NCBI GenBank assembly: GCA_030549775.1 | Contig: CM060178.1 | Span: forward strand, 66,888,896 to 66,952,895 | DNA: 64,000 nt | Direction of reading: 5' to 3' | Origin: Tamarix chinensis | Taxonomy: Eukaryota > Streptophyta > Magnoliopsida > Caryophyllales > Tamaricaceae | Part shown: positions 45,262-58,079 of the stretch, in pieces | Layout of the letters: each line of letters starts with the position of its first letter | Position numbering within the stretch: position 1 is the first letter of the stretch | Notes under the pieces: model-generated | Database searches by the model: none | The model's input: only the letters and a program-made list of their open reading frames with translations | Told to the model about the DNA's origin: nothing | Program-made: the position numbers and the translations under genes

Positions 45262-48200
45262 CTATAATACCCTGCCTTTTTTATATCATTTATTGATGTT
45301 TGATTTTAATTTGGAACTATTATTGGGTTTGAGAAAATTTTGATTTGAAATGAGGTTAGGAAAACTAAATTAATCAAGTTTTTAGGTGGTCTGATCGACT
45401 GGTTCATCATTTTAGCTAAATGGAATTTTACTTGACTAAACCAATTGATTGGTCTATAAAGCAATTGACTAGTAAGCCAAACTACTCAACTAGTTTGTTG
45501 AGTTAAGTACATATTCGAAACTCAATTTTTATGGAAAATTTCTTCTACTAAAATGGATAAACCCATTCCAAAATTTTCCTAAAAGATTCTAAACCTTTCT
45601 CATGATGAATTTAGCCTAAAATACTACCTCAGATTCATCTAAGTAGATTGGTAACAATTGAGGGGGGAGATGACCTCAACTTTATCTTCCTCCATCTCTA
45701 TCCTCTATACACTTTTGGGATCATTACTTCAATTTTAGACTTGATTCTGTTTAGTTAGGAGATCCCTTCTACGTTGACCTTCTATTTCCCCTCTTGTGAT
45801 TTGCATTTCTAGACTAATGGACTTACACTTCTCCAAATTCACTATTTGAGCTATGGATGATAGGTTAGAATATCTTGAATAAAATCTACTCGTTTAACTC
45901 AAATTTGAATGGTAAGAATTAGGATTTTTGATTTTTTCCTGACTAGACTTATGATTTATATCTAGTTGTTAGCTATAACTTGCCCTATTCTCCCCTTCTA
46001 TTCACCTTTCTTTCAACCACTGAAAATACTATTGCTCTCTAGAGTTCACCTTCTCCCTCTCCACTTTGATCCTTGCATTTGAATTCTTTTGCTCTTCTAA
46101 AACTTTCTCTAGCTCCCTCTTATTTTAGTTGTTAAGAAATAAAGAGTTAATTTTAGTAGAAATTTGAGTTGTTTAGTATAATCTTCCTCTATTTTTCCAT
46201 TGGGCATGGTATGTTCATTCTTCCTTTTTATTTCAAGTCTGGATTTAGAAAGGTTATTCAATTATTTCTGAGTTAAACTTGTTGTTTTAAGGTTTTTAAA
46301 GTTGAGGAATTTCATAGGGTGATTTTTCTTATTTGAGGAAATTTTTACCTACATCAAGTAAATCTTTCTTACTTATAAAATGTGTTGCAATTAAGCTTGT
46401 ATGTTATAGGACCTTTAAAGTTTGACGTCATATGTTGGTATGGATATATAACCTTTTGGAATTGGTATAGCATGGCTAGACTGTGTATCTTGAGAGAAAA
46501 GAGTGAGTTATTGAGAAAAAAATTAGGTTATGATGATTAATGATTAAATATGCAACTATTGTAAGCTAAAAATGTGTCATGTAATGTTAATCCATGTTTT
46601 GGTTTGGTATGATAAAGAATTATAGGCATGATTTGCATGAAAATGCCTAGTTTATGTTGTTTGATGGAAAATCTTTTTACTAATTAGGTTTAACTAATCA
46701 AATGGCTCCTATAACAATTGGCTGATCAACCCAACCCATCAACCAGTAGGCCTATAGGGACCTTGGCCTTACTCTCTACTTCAACACATTGAGTGGTTTG
46801 GCATAATCAATCAATTGGTATATAATCAGTCAATTGGTTTAACCAAATTGATTGATCGGGTTGAGGGAAGCTTGGTTTTGGTCAAGCCAAACCATTCAAC
46901 TGGTTGGCCCAAACCAATTAATGGGTTAGTACACCCGATCGACTGTTTGGGCTAGAAGATCAATTAGTGTGGTTGCTTTGTGTGATTTTGCTTTCTCTAC
47001 TTGGATATGCTTGAGATTATGTATGGGACAATTATTTTACTATTTAATGGGTAATATACATATGTTAACTTGGATCAATGACCTAATTAATGGATTTAAT
47101 GAACCATGATTTATGACATGCTCAATGGGCGTTGTAAAGGCTTTAATGGGTAAACAACAAATAAGATGTAATGGTTTTGAGAAAATGGTTATGAAATACA
47201 GACTATGTTTTAGATGGATTAAGATAATGGATAAGGTTAATATTAAGCAAGAATAAATGAAAACCCTTGTTTGGGTGTAGAAAGGGTTAATATGGAAGAA
47301 ATATGTAAATGTATTGTTTACTTTTTGTATGAGCCTTGTGTGATCACATAACCTCAAGAATAATGTACTAATCACATAAAGTGAATGATAATTAAGCTCT
47401 ATTTGGGTCTAGATTACCCGATCCTTGATTAAATACTAGGGATCAGTCTTCCTTCAAGCGTTTATTGGTGCATTTTAGCTTTACCTTTGAGCTTTGCCTT
47501 TAGGCGGAATCTAAGTAAATCTTGGTGCCTTTCTTACACTAGAAACTGATAATCTAATAAGGGGCATCAATATTAAAGAGTCTGGTTATCGAGGTGGTTA
47601 GCTTTGGCCTAGACCTATGTCCATTATGGTTGGCTTCAGCCTGGACTTATGTCCAATGTGGTTTACTTCAGCTTGGACTTATGCCCATTGGTTTCGGCCT
47701 AGACTTATATCAATTGGAGTTATTGGCTTCGGCCTGAACTTTATGTTCCTTAGTTTGGATAGGCTCCCATGGTATGTGAGACCATAGAGAGGTGAATAGT
47801 CCATCACTTGATGATAATGATATAAAGTTGGAATGAGCACTTGGATAATATTTACAATGAGTACTTGATCGTAGTTGGAATGAGTAATTGGATAAGGATT
47901 GGAATGAGTTACCAAATGATAAATTGGATAAGTATGTGGATAAGAAATTGATTACATACTTAGATAAGAATAAATTGAGGATGTGGTTATAGAGGAAAGT
48001 AAAAGAGAAATAATGACTAATAATGAATAGACTCATTGGTTGTGTAAGTTAAAAAATAAATCTAATGAAAACCATGTGAATGGATAGTAAGAACCCTAGT
48101 TAACATTTATAAACTTGTTAAGTTTTTGCATGTCGCTATCTATGATGTTGTATTATAAATACAAGCATGATGCATCATGAATTACCTGAGTTGTGCGTGG

Positions 48201-48363
48201 TATTAAATATTGATGCATTACCTGGCCATGATAGAGTAAGCGCATGTAATTATATGGCATTGACATGACTCATGTTCAGCATGATTTCTATGATATGATA
48301 TAATCTTGTATTCTTGTGACTTCTTTGAGGATGTAACTTGGCTTACTTAGTACGTAGCATACT
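45262..48363 (-). mobile_element. Long-LTR family copy E, minus orientation, truncated
   Basis: The reverse complement of the AGTACGCTACGTACT-type box lies at 48346-48363. Phrases such as CAATTGATTGGT recur inside (45390-45490, 46720-46960). A minus-strand terminus GGCAGGGTATTA(T) lies at 45262. It directly follows the minus-strand integrase remnant, so it is probably the truncated 3' LTR of that element. Its true LTR start is missing; the integrase debris runs straight into the middle of the LTR near 48390. Confidence 0.5.
47595..47752. repeat. About 32-bp minisatellite in copy E
   Basis: Five diverged units of GGTTTCGGCCTGGACTTATG plus TCCAATT lie in tandem. They occupy roughly the place that the CCACTATT array has in copies A-C. 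Confidence 0.75.
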
Positions 48364-48389
48364 GTTATGCCTGTTTACTCAGCCACCAA

Positions 48390-49023
48390 ATGTTATAAGG
48401 ATCAATATATCACAAGCTCAACTTACCCTTCCTACAAAATCTCAACACCCCTTTAGTAGATTAAAATCTCAACAAAACTCTATCCCCTGGCTTAAATACA
48501 TCACTACAATGCCTCAAATCTACATAACTCTTTTAGGGACTTTGAGTTACTCTTATCTTGTCCTAGATTAATTGAACTTGATGATTTTTCTCCTCAATCA
48601 TCTCTATTCCAAATATAATAGTCTCGTTGATATAGCTCCAACATAAGAGTGTCTAACACTTGCATCATCCAGTGCCTCAAAAGGTCTCATCCTTATGCTA
48701 GCATGATAACTATTGTTATATGAGAATTCAAAAAAATGTAGATGCTCTTCCCAATTGCCCTCCAAATTTAGAACACAAGCCCACAACATATCCTCGAGTA
48801 TTTGAATAGTCTTCTTCGTCTACCTATCTGAAGTTGAGTGAAAGGTGGTACTCATCCTCAATATCATGCTCATCGCCTCCTACAACTTAATCTAAAAGTA
48901 CAAAAGGAACCTCAGATCTTAATAAAAGAATATGTTGGTAGGTTTACCATGCCTACTTGCCACAAAAGGAAAAAATGTGTCGACCAACTGATCCATACTC
49001 CAAGTTAACTTCATTGGCACAAA
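48390..49023 (-). pseudogene. Ty3/gypsy (Tekay-type) integrase remnant, downstream half
   Basis: The minus strand reads FVPMKLTWSMDQLVDTFFPF just left of the LTR C insertion. It continues with LEGNWEEHLHFFEFSYNNSY and RMRPFEAL (48789-48604), then GDRVLLRF and KGVLRFCRKGKLSL near 48480-48420, the C-terminal integrase wording. The other half lies at 53741-54060, so the gene was split by the insertion of LTR copy C. Stops in every frame. Confidence 0.83.
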
Positions 49024-49771
49024 CACACTGTAACACCCCCAAAATTCACTACTGAAAAATTTTATTTTAAATGAAAGAATTAACGGAAGCGAAATAATAA
49101 AACTGTGAATTATGGGGATATTACCGCCACACTCAGTACCAGACCGATTCACTCCTATCATTCCAGTACCAAGTGCTAAGACTAAAATGGATTATCATCA
49201 AACAAAAGCTAATAATTAAAACAAGGATTCATAAGGAAGTTTAATAGTTCACAATATAAAATTCAGAGTACGTGTAAAAAGGTTTACAAGCCAAAGGGGT
49301 ACATAGACAAGGTTCTCAAGGAACATAAAGTATCGTACGATGGAACAGAACTAAAATAAAATGATGCAGGGTAAAAAAAATGAAAAGGAGAGTCCAACCA
49401 TGTCGCTCTCGGTCCCCAGGCCAAGTCTAGGCTCAACTCTTAGCCCCGTCCGATGCCTCGTAAGAGTCGTAGGCATCGAAGATATCATCTCCTACCTGCA
49501 CAAACTCAGGCTGGTCTTCTGCTCGTGGGAATGAGCAGTACCCATGAAACAAGTGGTCAGTACACTACGTACTGAGTAAGGTAACAGATGCACTAAGGCC
49601 AGCATACAAAACACACAACACAGTATACATGGCATAATCACATGAGCAACATGTAGTAAAACAGATGATAAAGGCTAGCTATAGTCCGGACAGACTTATT
49701 CTTTAGATCTCTGGTAAATATAGAGTCAATTCACATCATAGTCTTTATTAATTCATGTGAGTGCGGGAACC

Positions 49772-50112
49772 CCACTATTATAGCCGATGGACTGTTCATG
49801 CAGGGCAAAATGCGCCTAGCCACTATTATAGCCGGTGGACCGGTCATGTAGGGCAAAACACTCCTGGCCACTATTATTCGCTGGTGGACCGGTCTGGCCC
49901 CGACTCACATGATGTTTCACTATAATTACTTCGTATATTTCCCATGTCTTAACATCACAATTATGTTTGGCTTGTTGAGCACAAAGACCCCCACTATTAT
50001 AGCCGGTAGAACGATCATGCAGGGAAAAATGCGCCTAGCCACTATTATAGCCGGTGGACTAGTCATGCAAGGCACCCTGGCTCCTGGCCACTATTATTCG
50101 CCGGTGGACCGG
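49772..50112 (+). repeat. 2x3 array of 48-bp units, copy C
   Basis: Units led by CCACTATTATAGCCGGTGGA start at 49772, 49820, 49868 and at 49991, 50039, 50088. Spacings are 48, 48, 48 and 49, and the second triplet starts 219 bp after the first. This is the least decayed array. Confidence 0.9.
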
Positions 50113-51449
50113 TGTGGGCCCGACTCAACAATATGTCTCTTTAAATTATTAGTATATTATTCGTGTCTTATTCGGTAAGCAATTGACCCTTGACATGCAT
50201 GTCACCAACCCTCTACTTCTATCCTCCAGAGAGGACCCGTCCCATATCTTGGGACTCTTGCGCCCCTTATCACACCCCGATATCCATTCCCTTTTACACT
50301 TACACATAATGAAAACCAACTCCTAAGGGTGCGGGTTAAGTCCCAACACCTCATGATATCAAACTCCACCCACTATCACCCTCTAGGGTTTCCCTTGAAA
50401 CCCTAATTGGACCTATGTGGCCCAACTTCCTCTTACTTTACTACCATTAATTCATTTATCGTCCAACGCCTCATCTCATTTAGATTCAACCCCAAATCAT
50501 ATCGCTTTACTTGTTGATTTTGCAGGTGATCGAAAAACCCTAGCTGGCCACTCCAAACCCTAGCACATTTATTCCCCCACAAGTAATCTCTCTACTTTCC
50601 ACCTAACATTACTTACTTCCCATGGCACCCATACTCATCCCGCATATATTAATTTTCCACTCTTAACCCATTACTCCACTCTTCCTTAATTGTTCTTACT
50701 TCCACATTTTCCCCCATATTAGGGTTTTCTCCCAAACCCTAATCAAGTCCCCTATACACCCTTACACCAACCTACGTACTATTTTTCATCCAAAGTTTCC
50801 AATCACTCCACAACTCTCCCCTTACCTTACTTACACCTTAAAACAACTTTTCTCACGTAAAGATCATTCCCATGTAAACTCCATCCACCCCATGCAAACC
50901 CTAAAAATTTTCCATGCAAAGTACGCATCCCTCATTTATTTAATCATAATCTCCTTTTAAATTTTCCCACATGGATCATGAGATAATTAGGCTAATCTCA
51001 TGTCCCCCCCTTAGTCAACTCACTTTACATTTTCTCCCTTTTGTTTTATCCTTTCACATTCATGTCCCCCACATCATATTATTAACATCCTAGCATGCAT
51101 GTCCTAGAGGGTTACGTCATAAAATATCATAAACACAATAGATCAATCATTATACACATGTCATTAGGAATTCATATAAGCACACCTTAACTCCAAGTTG
51201 CGCTACAAGTAATTAGTCATTAAAAACATATAGTATACATCATGGCGTAACACATGGCACACAAGGCACATAACACACACATAATTGATCTTAGACACAT
51301 CCTTACCTAATACGACCGGTCTTGGACCACGTTCGTACGCCTCCTTAGGATTTTGACTTGATTTGCCTATAAGAGGGAAAACTATGGATTAACTTCCCTC
51401 TAACCAAAATTACTATTCTTCCTACATTACCCTTATCACAACTTACTAT

Positions 51450-52330
<881 letters not shown>

Positions 52331-52359
52331 CATTTGTATAATAAGGGTTTAGGGGTTGG

Positions 52360-53400
52360 GGAGTTTAGAGGACCACCTAGGGATGGTGGTGGCACAAGCG
52401 GCGGCGCACGGTGGCGGCAGCGGCGGTGATGGGGGGAGAAGAGAGGTGGAGAAATGGTGGTGGAGGGAGGAGAAGGAAGAGGAGAGGATGGCAGGGAAAA
52501 ATGAAGGTATAGGGAGGTAGGGGAGCTCCCCTGGTCGTTTTGGAGGGCAGAGGGGGTGTTGAAAGCGTCGAGACTGGCAGAGGGCGGTGGTGCAAAGGGC
52601 GGCGAGGCTCGATGAAGGGCTGATCGGGGAAGGGACTTTCCACGGCCGAGGTGGCTCGTGCAGAGTAAACCGAGGGAGGAGGGAGGCTTAGGTTGGTAGA
52701 GATGATGCAGGGAAGGGTTCTGTGGGTGGATCGGGCGGCGGCGAGGGGGCAGTTGTCTAAACTAGGGGTGGCGCAAGGCGGGTTTTCTGGGCTGCGATTC
52801 CAAAAGGTTCGATAATGGCTTCCTGGGTGGTATTTATAGGCCGAAAATGGGGGAGAACCAAGAGAGGGGACAGAGGAAGGTAGAGGCAGGCGTAGATGGC
52901 ACGCCGGCCGACGGTGGCAGGCTGACGCATGTCTGCTATGGCAGGTCTGCGTTCGATCAGGGAGAAGAAAGGGGGAGGAGGTAGGCAAGCGTGAGGTGAG
53001 AGGGAGGTCGGTCGGTTGGTCGGGGAGGGACAGGTGAACGGCTAGGGAGAGAGGGAGAAGGTGGGGAGGCGGTGCAGGTGGTTGGTCGGTGCAGAGGGGG
53101 GTTCCTGCGAGTTGTAGCGGGGCACGGGGAAGAAGGGAAAGGGAAAGAGGGAGGACCGATTCGGTTTAAGGGAGAAAGAAAAGGGGAGGGGTGGATTGGC
53201 TAGGGCGACGACGAGGGAGGATAAGCCAGGCGGGCTTGGGCCGCGCCAAAGGGAAGGGGGAAAGGGGATTTGAGCCACGAGGGGCTGGCCCAGTCGGGGA
53301 GGTATGGAAGAAAGGAAGGGAGAAAGGAGGGAGAGAAAGAAAAGGAAAAATAAGGAAAAGGGAAAATGGGAAAATAGGGGGGAAAATAAATAAAATAACT
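52360..53400 (+). repeat. Purine-rich (G/A) block in copy C
   Basis: It opens with GGGTTTAGGGGTTGGGGAG as in copy B and is dominated by GGGAGG and GGCGG strings. The 203-residue Pro/Ser/His-rich minus-strand frame (52377-52988) follows from this composition. Confidence 0.7.
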
Positions 53401-53740
53401 TATGGGAAATAGGTTGTAGTATTTTTGGTAGATAAACAATTTTTAATAATTTAACTTAATATATTTTATTATATTAGTTTAAAAGGTAACTTTTAGAAAA
53501 TATTGGTTTGAAACCTTATTTAAATAAAATGAGTATGATAAAATAGCAATTTATTTATTTTAATATATTAAATATTCACATCTAATTTTGTATACTTAAA
53601 ATCCACAAAATAATTAAGTTAAATAAAATTTAAAAGGCAAAATTCTCAACATAATTAAATTAAATAAGTTTAAGAGCTAAATTATCCTTAATAAAAGTGA
53701 TTTATTAAATTGTAGGGTTTTAAAATTTTGGGAGATTACA

Positions 53741-54060
53741 CACACTAACTTAGTCCACCTGTTAACAATAACCCATATCATATTGCACCCACTATGAGTC
53801 CTCGATATGCCACTCACAAAATCTATTGAGATGGAGCCCCACTTCCACCTTAGAACATCTAAGGGTTATATTAATACCGCAGGCCTCTGATGCTTGATCT
53901 TGACCTTCTAATAGATCAAACATCTTAACACAAACTCTGCTACTTCTCACTCCATGCAAAGCCAATAATATATCCTCTTTAAGTCCTTATACAACTTATC
54001 TCCTTCTAAGTGAATGGAATGTGGAGTACAGTGACCCTCCTCTATAATCTAGTATCCACC
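53741..54060 (-). pseudogene. Ty3/gypsy (Tekay-type) integrase remnant, upstream half
   Basis: The minus strand reads LEGDKLYKDLKRIYYW and an EVAEFVLRCL stretch, then [22 protein letters not shown] and [12 protein letters not shown]. These are the zinc-binding region and the start of the catalytic core, in the order of Tekay-type integrases. It breaks exactly at the CACAC duplication and continues at 49023 downward. Confidence 0.83.
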
Positions 54061-54599
54061 ACAATACCCTCTAGAACCCTAAGCCTATCCTCCTCCCTGA
54101 GGATATGGGCAAAGCCTATGTGGTCTCCCCTTAGCCTCCTTAGGCTATCCACAAACTGGGCCAATTTCCCCTGCTATTGTTGATGTTGTTGTGGATGGTA
54201 GGTTTACTACTGAAAGGCTTATTAATGAAGTATAAGCGGTCCTTGTTGCTAAAACTAACCCTATTGACATTGACACTTAAAATATTTATGGCCCAACTTA
54301 CCCCGCATCCTACACTAAATAGGAGTGCCCCAAGATTCTCGCCTTGGATGATCTTGGCCAAAGAAATGACACATGAAGCTCCTCAGCTGTCCTGCAAATC
54401 TTCTCTCGCAACCCATCTAACCCTAGTGTCAAAATTGAGCACCCTAAGATGAGACCCAAACCTATTACTGGAACCCTTGAGGTATGCCTCCCTAAAAATA
54501 TATCCTACCTCCGAACCTTGCATCTCCAGTTTCCTCTTTCCTAGAATGGAAGCTTGCTCATGTACTATAGTAGTGGTGACACATCTTTTTCTTTATGTT
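54061..54599. other. Unassigned debris between integrase and hAT transposase
   Basis: No recognised domain. A plus-strand reading near 54181-54290 (DVVVDGRFTTERLINEV) is broken by stops and matches no family I know. Confidence 0.35.
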
Positions 54600-56290
54600 T
54601 TACCTTCTTTTCTTCCAAACACCTCTCAAGCTCTGTAACACTAGAATATACTCTATCCATCCTCATCGCTTCCTCTAACACACTTTTTCTAATAGCCTCA
54701 ACACTTTCCTTACTCGTAGGAGGATCAAAATTCGGCCCAAAACTTTTTTCACTGTAATTGAATCAAACTTGCTCCTATAATTATCAAACAAATCAACAAC
54801 AAATTTCTTGATTTTTCTAGTCAATATCTCCCCTAATTCTTCACCAAACGTCCAACAAAGAGCAATTGTCAATCGTAAAAAACTCATATTAATTAGGATA
54901 TAACATGACATCTAGGCATACCAACATGTTCATCTTCTCTATGTCACCCTAATACTTGTCAAAATTAATTTTAATTTGAAGTCCCATGTTTCTAAATTCA
55001 TCATTCACATCCTTAATCCATTGATTTAACAACTCAAACATACGACTAATGTCAATGAAAATAAGATTAATGGTCACATACAATGAACCAAACACCTTAA
55101 CTGTGAAGTTATAAAACTCCTTTTAGAAAACAATAAGGTGATAAATTTTATCCCAATCATTATTAGACAGGGGCCCAACAACATCAACATTATGTATCAG
55201 CTCTACAGGGAGCTCCATCCTACTAAAAACATCCCTAAATTTCACAACAATAGCCAACATAAGATAGACATAATTCCTCCTAATAGGCACATCAAGAGAC
55301 AAAGAAGCTCTGCACTCAATTTTACACTCTTCAGCATGTTGTTCAAATACAATCAATCTAATAAGAAAATTTCTAATATACTTAATAGCATCCCTAATCC
55401 AATCAATATAATGATAGAGCTCCTTTATATCATCCCATACAATTAGATTGATTATGTGTGTAATAAATCTCATGTGTAAGTATTTATCATAACCAATGCC
55501 ACTATCTGTTTTCACCCTATTTTTCAAATAGACACAAGCAACATCATTAGAACTCCCATTATATACATTGAGAGTATATAATTTTTATTTCAAACCACAA
55601 AAACTTAGAAAATATTCAATTGCCATACTAATTTTTCCTCTTTTATAACTAGATACAGGATAAAATTTTAAATTTTTTTTGCAGCCTCCACTAATCATCT
55701 ATGACATGACTAGTTAAATACATGTAATTAATTCTCTATTTAGAAGTCCATGTATCTATAGTCACAAAAACTCTATTACATGATGTGCTAAGAAAATCTT
55801 TCACTCTCATCCTTTCACTAAGATATAACTTATAGATGTCACATGTAATAGTAGTGCGTGAAGATATATGAAATTGAGGATAAGCAATAGACATTGCTTT
55901 TCAAAAACCTCTCTTCTCCACAAAACTAACAAGCAATTCATAAACAATAATCATTTCACCTAAAAATTCTCTAAGTTCATCCCAATCAACGGTCTTATAC
56001 CTAAAATTAGTCTCTATTTGCATTTTATCACCAACAACAAGGTTAAAACATAGATGAGATTGATTACCTTTTACCTTGCCCTTATTTTGAGGATTATTTA
56101 CACAAATTTATGTATGTATTTTTTTCCCACCATTCTTATCAATATCTTCTAAAAAAGTTGTTAAGAAATACTTAAATTCCACCCTTGATTTGTTTTTCTC
56201 ATCCACATATCCACAAAAGTGATCCCAATAGGTGCCCCTCTTTCTATCTTTTCTATTCACATATTGACATCCTTTTTGTTAGCTTCTTAG
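54600..56290 (-). pseudogene. hAT transposase pseudogene, RICESLEEPER/DAYSLEEPER type
   Basis: On the minus strand, in order: a BED-type start (YWDHFCGYVDEKNKSRVEFK, near 56240-56180); TVDWDELREFLGEMIIVYEL and AYPQFHISSRTTITCDIYKL; then SERMRVKDFLSTSCNRVFVT and IDTWTSK (DDE region start); RFITHIINLIVWDDIKELYH and SLDVPIRRNYVYLMLAIVVK (55527-55123); and a decayed segment to 54675 with KKFVVDLFDNY. Frameshifts and stops occur throughout, and no clear C-terminal dimerisation motif remains. Terminal repeats were not found. Confidence 0.85.
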
Positions 56291-57750
56291 GTCTAAAATA
56301 TTCTACCTCTACATTAAGTAATTCAATGTAATTTCTACCTGTATTTCAGGAGGATTAGTGGATCCAGATGGTAAATATTACCTTTTCGATATGATATCAG
56401 AGTTTGACATCTAAAAGAGAAGGAAAAAAACAAATATTAGTATAAAAAGAAGTAATAACACATTTTAAATAGTTTCTAGGTTTCAAAAGAAAAGGAATAA
56501 AATCCTAAGGTATTAACTTACATTACATGAAATTTGAGCTAATGAATATATGGATTTATAATTTTATAGCCGTCGCTAATCACCAGTCACAAATAATACA
56601 AATTCAAAAGTATAAGATAAATTAAAAAAAAGGGAAAACAATCAAAATAAGAACAAGTGCACACTATTATACTAATAACCAACAGTTATAAGAACCAAGC
56701 ATGCATAGATATTGAAAGTAAATTAGAAACACCAATTAAACAACTCTAAGATAATATTGATATATACTCTAAAATGTATATAGACACTAAGGTATTAATT
56801 AGATTATATACTATAAAATTCATATAAACTAAGGTATTAATAATGAAATCAAATATCTATTCCCCGGTACCTTATAATATTCTTTTTACCGCTCCTCTTA
56901 CAATAAATCAAAAGTAAAAGGATCATGTTCATTTTCCTCCCAACCTAACTGTATGTCATATACATATTGTATGGATGCTTATTTTACTCTCTATATACAT
57001 ATATATATCACCTTTGTTTGCATAATTTCTTCTCTTCACCTGGTAAGTTAACAATCTTAATTGTATACTTAGCTTGACATATCCACAAAAAACCATCATA
57101 GATCATAGTTCATATAGCATAGCTGAACCAGAAAATATTAGCAATACATAGAGTAATTACAAGTTTACAATTTCACATACTAATTATTAACTAATGCCTC
57201 AATAATGAACAAATATTACACTATTAGCTTTTTGAAGGCATAATTTAGGGAGCCATGGAGTGAACAACTAGCCAATTAACCAATGACCTATAGGGTTCCT
57301 GTAGCTATGAAGGACAAATGATCAATAATTAGATAACAATCTAGAAAATATTAGCAGATTTAAGACTCTAGCAAATATTAGTAGATCTAGGCATTTTGCA
57401 ATTAGCATAAGGCATTCAGCAATCAACATATATTAATGGTAATTGGTAAACTTGGGAGCAAAAAAGATTATAAAAATAAGCTACTCCATTGGGTAGTGGG
57501 CGGAGGCTCTGGCTTCTAGCAACGGAGATGATTGACACCAACGAGCACGTCAGGAAGAGGCCAAAATTCAGTAGACAGTGGCCGAATATATTGAGGCTTG
57601 GTGCCTTGGTGGTGTCTAGTAATGGAATAGAATAATGAAGATTGATGAAGATAAGTGAGGAAGGATCCTAGAGGCATGAGGTTTTATTTCCTCTCTGACA
57701 GGTGGTAAACCCAAGGTGTCGTTGAGGTGTAGCTTTATAAAGTTGTAGTT
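56291..57750. other. AT-rich DNA upstream of the hAT transposase pseudogene
   Basis: Probably the 5' noncoding part of the same hAT copy. 57490-57740 is more balanced in composition. No gene recognised. Confidence 0.4.
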
Positions 57751-57965
57751 AGGGCTGTAAACGAGCTGAGCCAGTTCGAGCTCGGCTCGCGTTCGGCTCG
57801 TTAAAAGCTCGTTCGAGCTCGATCGTTTAGTTAAATGAGCTTAATTTAAGGCTCGTATTCGGCTCGTTTATTAAACGAGCCGAGCTTGAGCATACGTATA
57901 CTCGGCTCGGCTCGGCTCGAAATCGGCTCGTTAAAAGCTCGCTAGAAGCTCGTTAAAAGCTCGTT
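57751..57965 (+). repeat. Left subterminal GAGCTCG/CGGCTCG repeats of the hAT-like element
   Basis: More than fifteen copies of GCTCG-core words (GGCTCG, AGCTCG, TTAAAAGCTCGTT) follow the terminus. Clustered subterminal repeats are where hAT transposases are known to bind. Confidence 0.85.
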
Positions 57966-58079
57966 TAAGTTGGAAACCAAAACGCAGCATTTTACATCAA
58001 AACACCGCGTTTTGGTTAGAGGTTGAAATGGGTTAAAATTTTTGTTGGTAAGTTACCGCCCGTTGAAATGGTAACTGGT

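Noticed and set aside
47595..47752. Possible CRISPR-like regular repeats
   Set aside because: The units are adjacent and diverged without unique spacers, in a plant LTR; this is a minisatellite.
52377..52988. 203-residue Pro/Ser/His-rich open frame on the minus strand
   Set aside because: It lies in the purine-rich block of LTR copy C, where stop codons are rare for compositional reasons. The equivalent block in copy B has a different set of frames, so nothing is conserved.
53746..54060. Reading this as a separate integrase from 48390-49023
   Set aside because: The two pieces are consecutive parts of one integrase, same strand, interrupted at the CACAC duplication.
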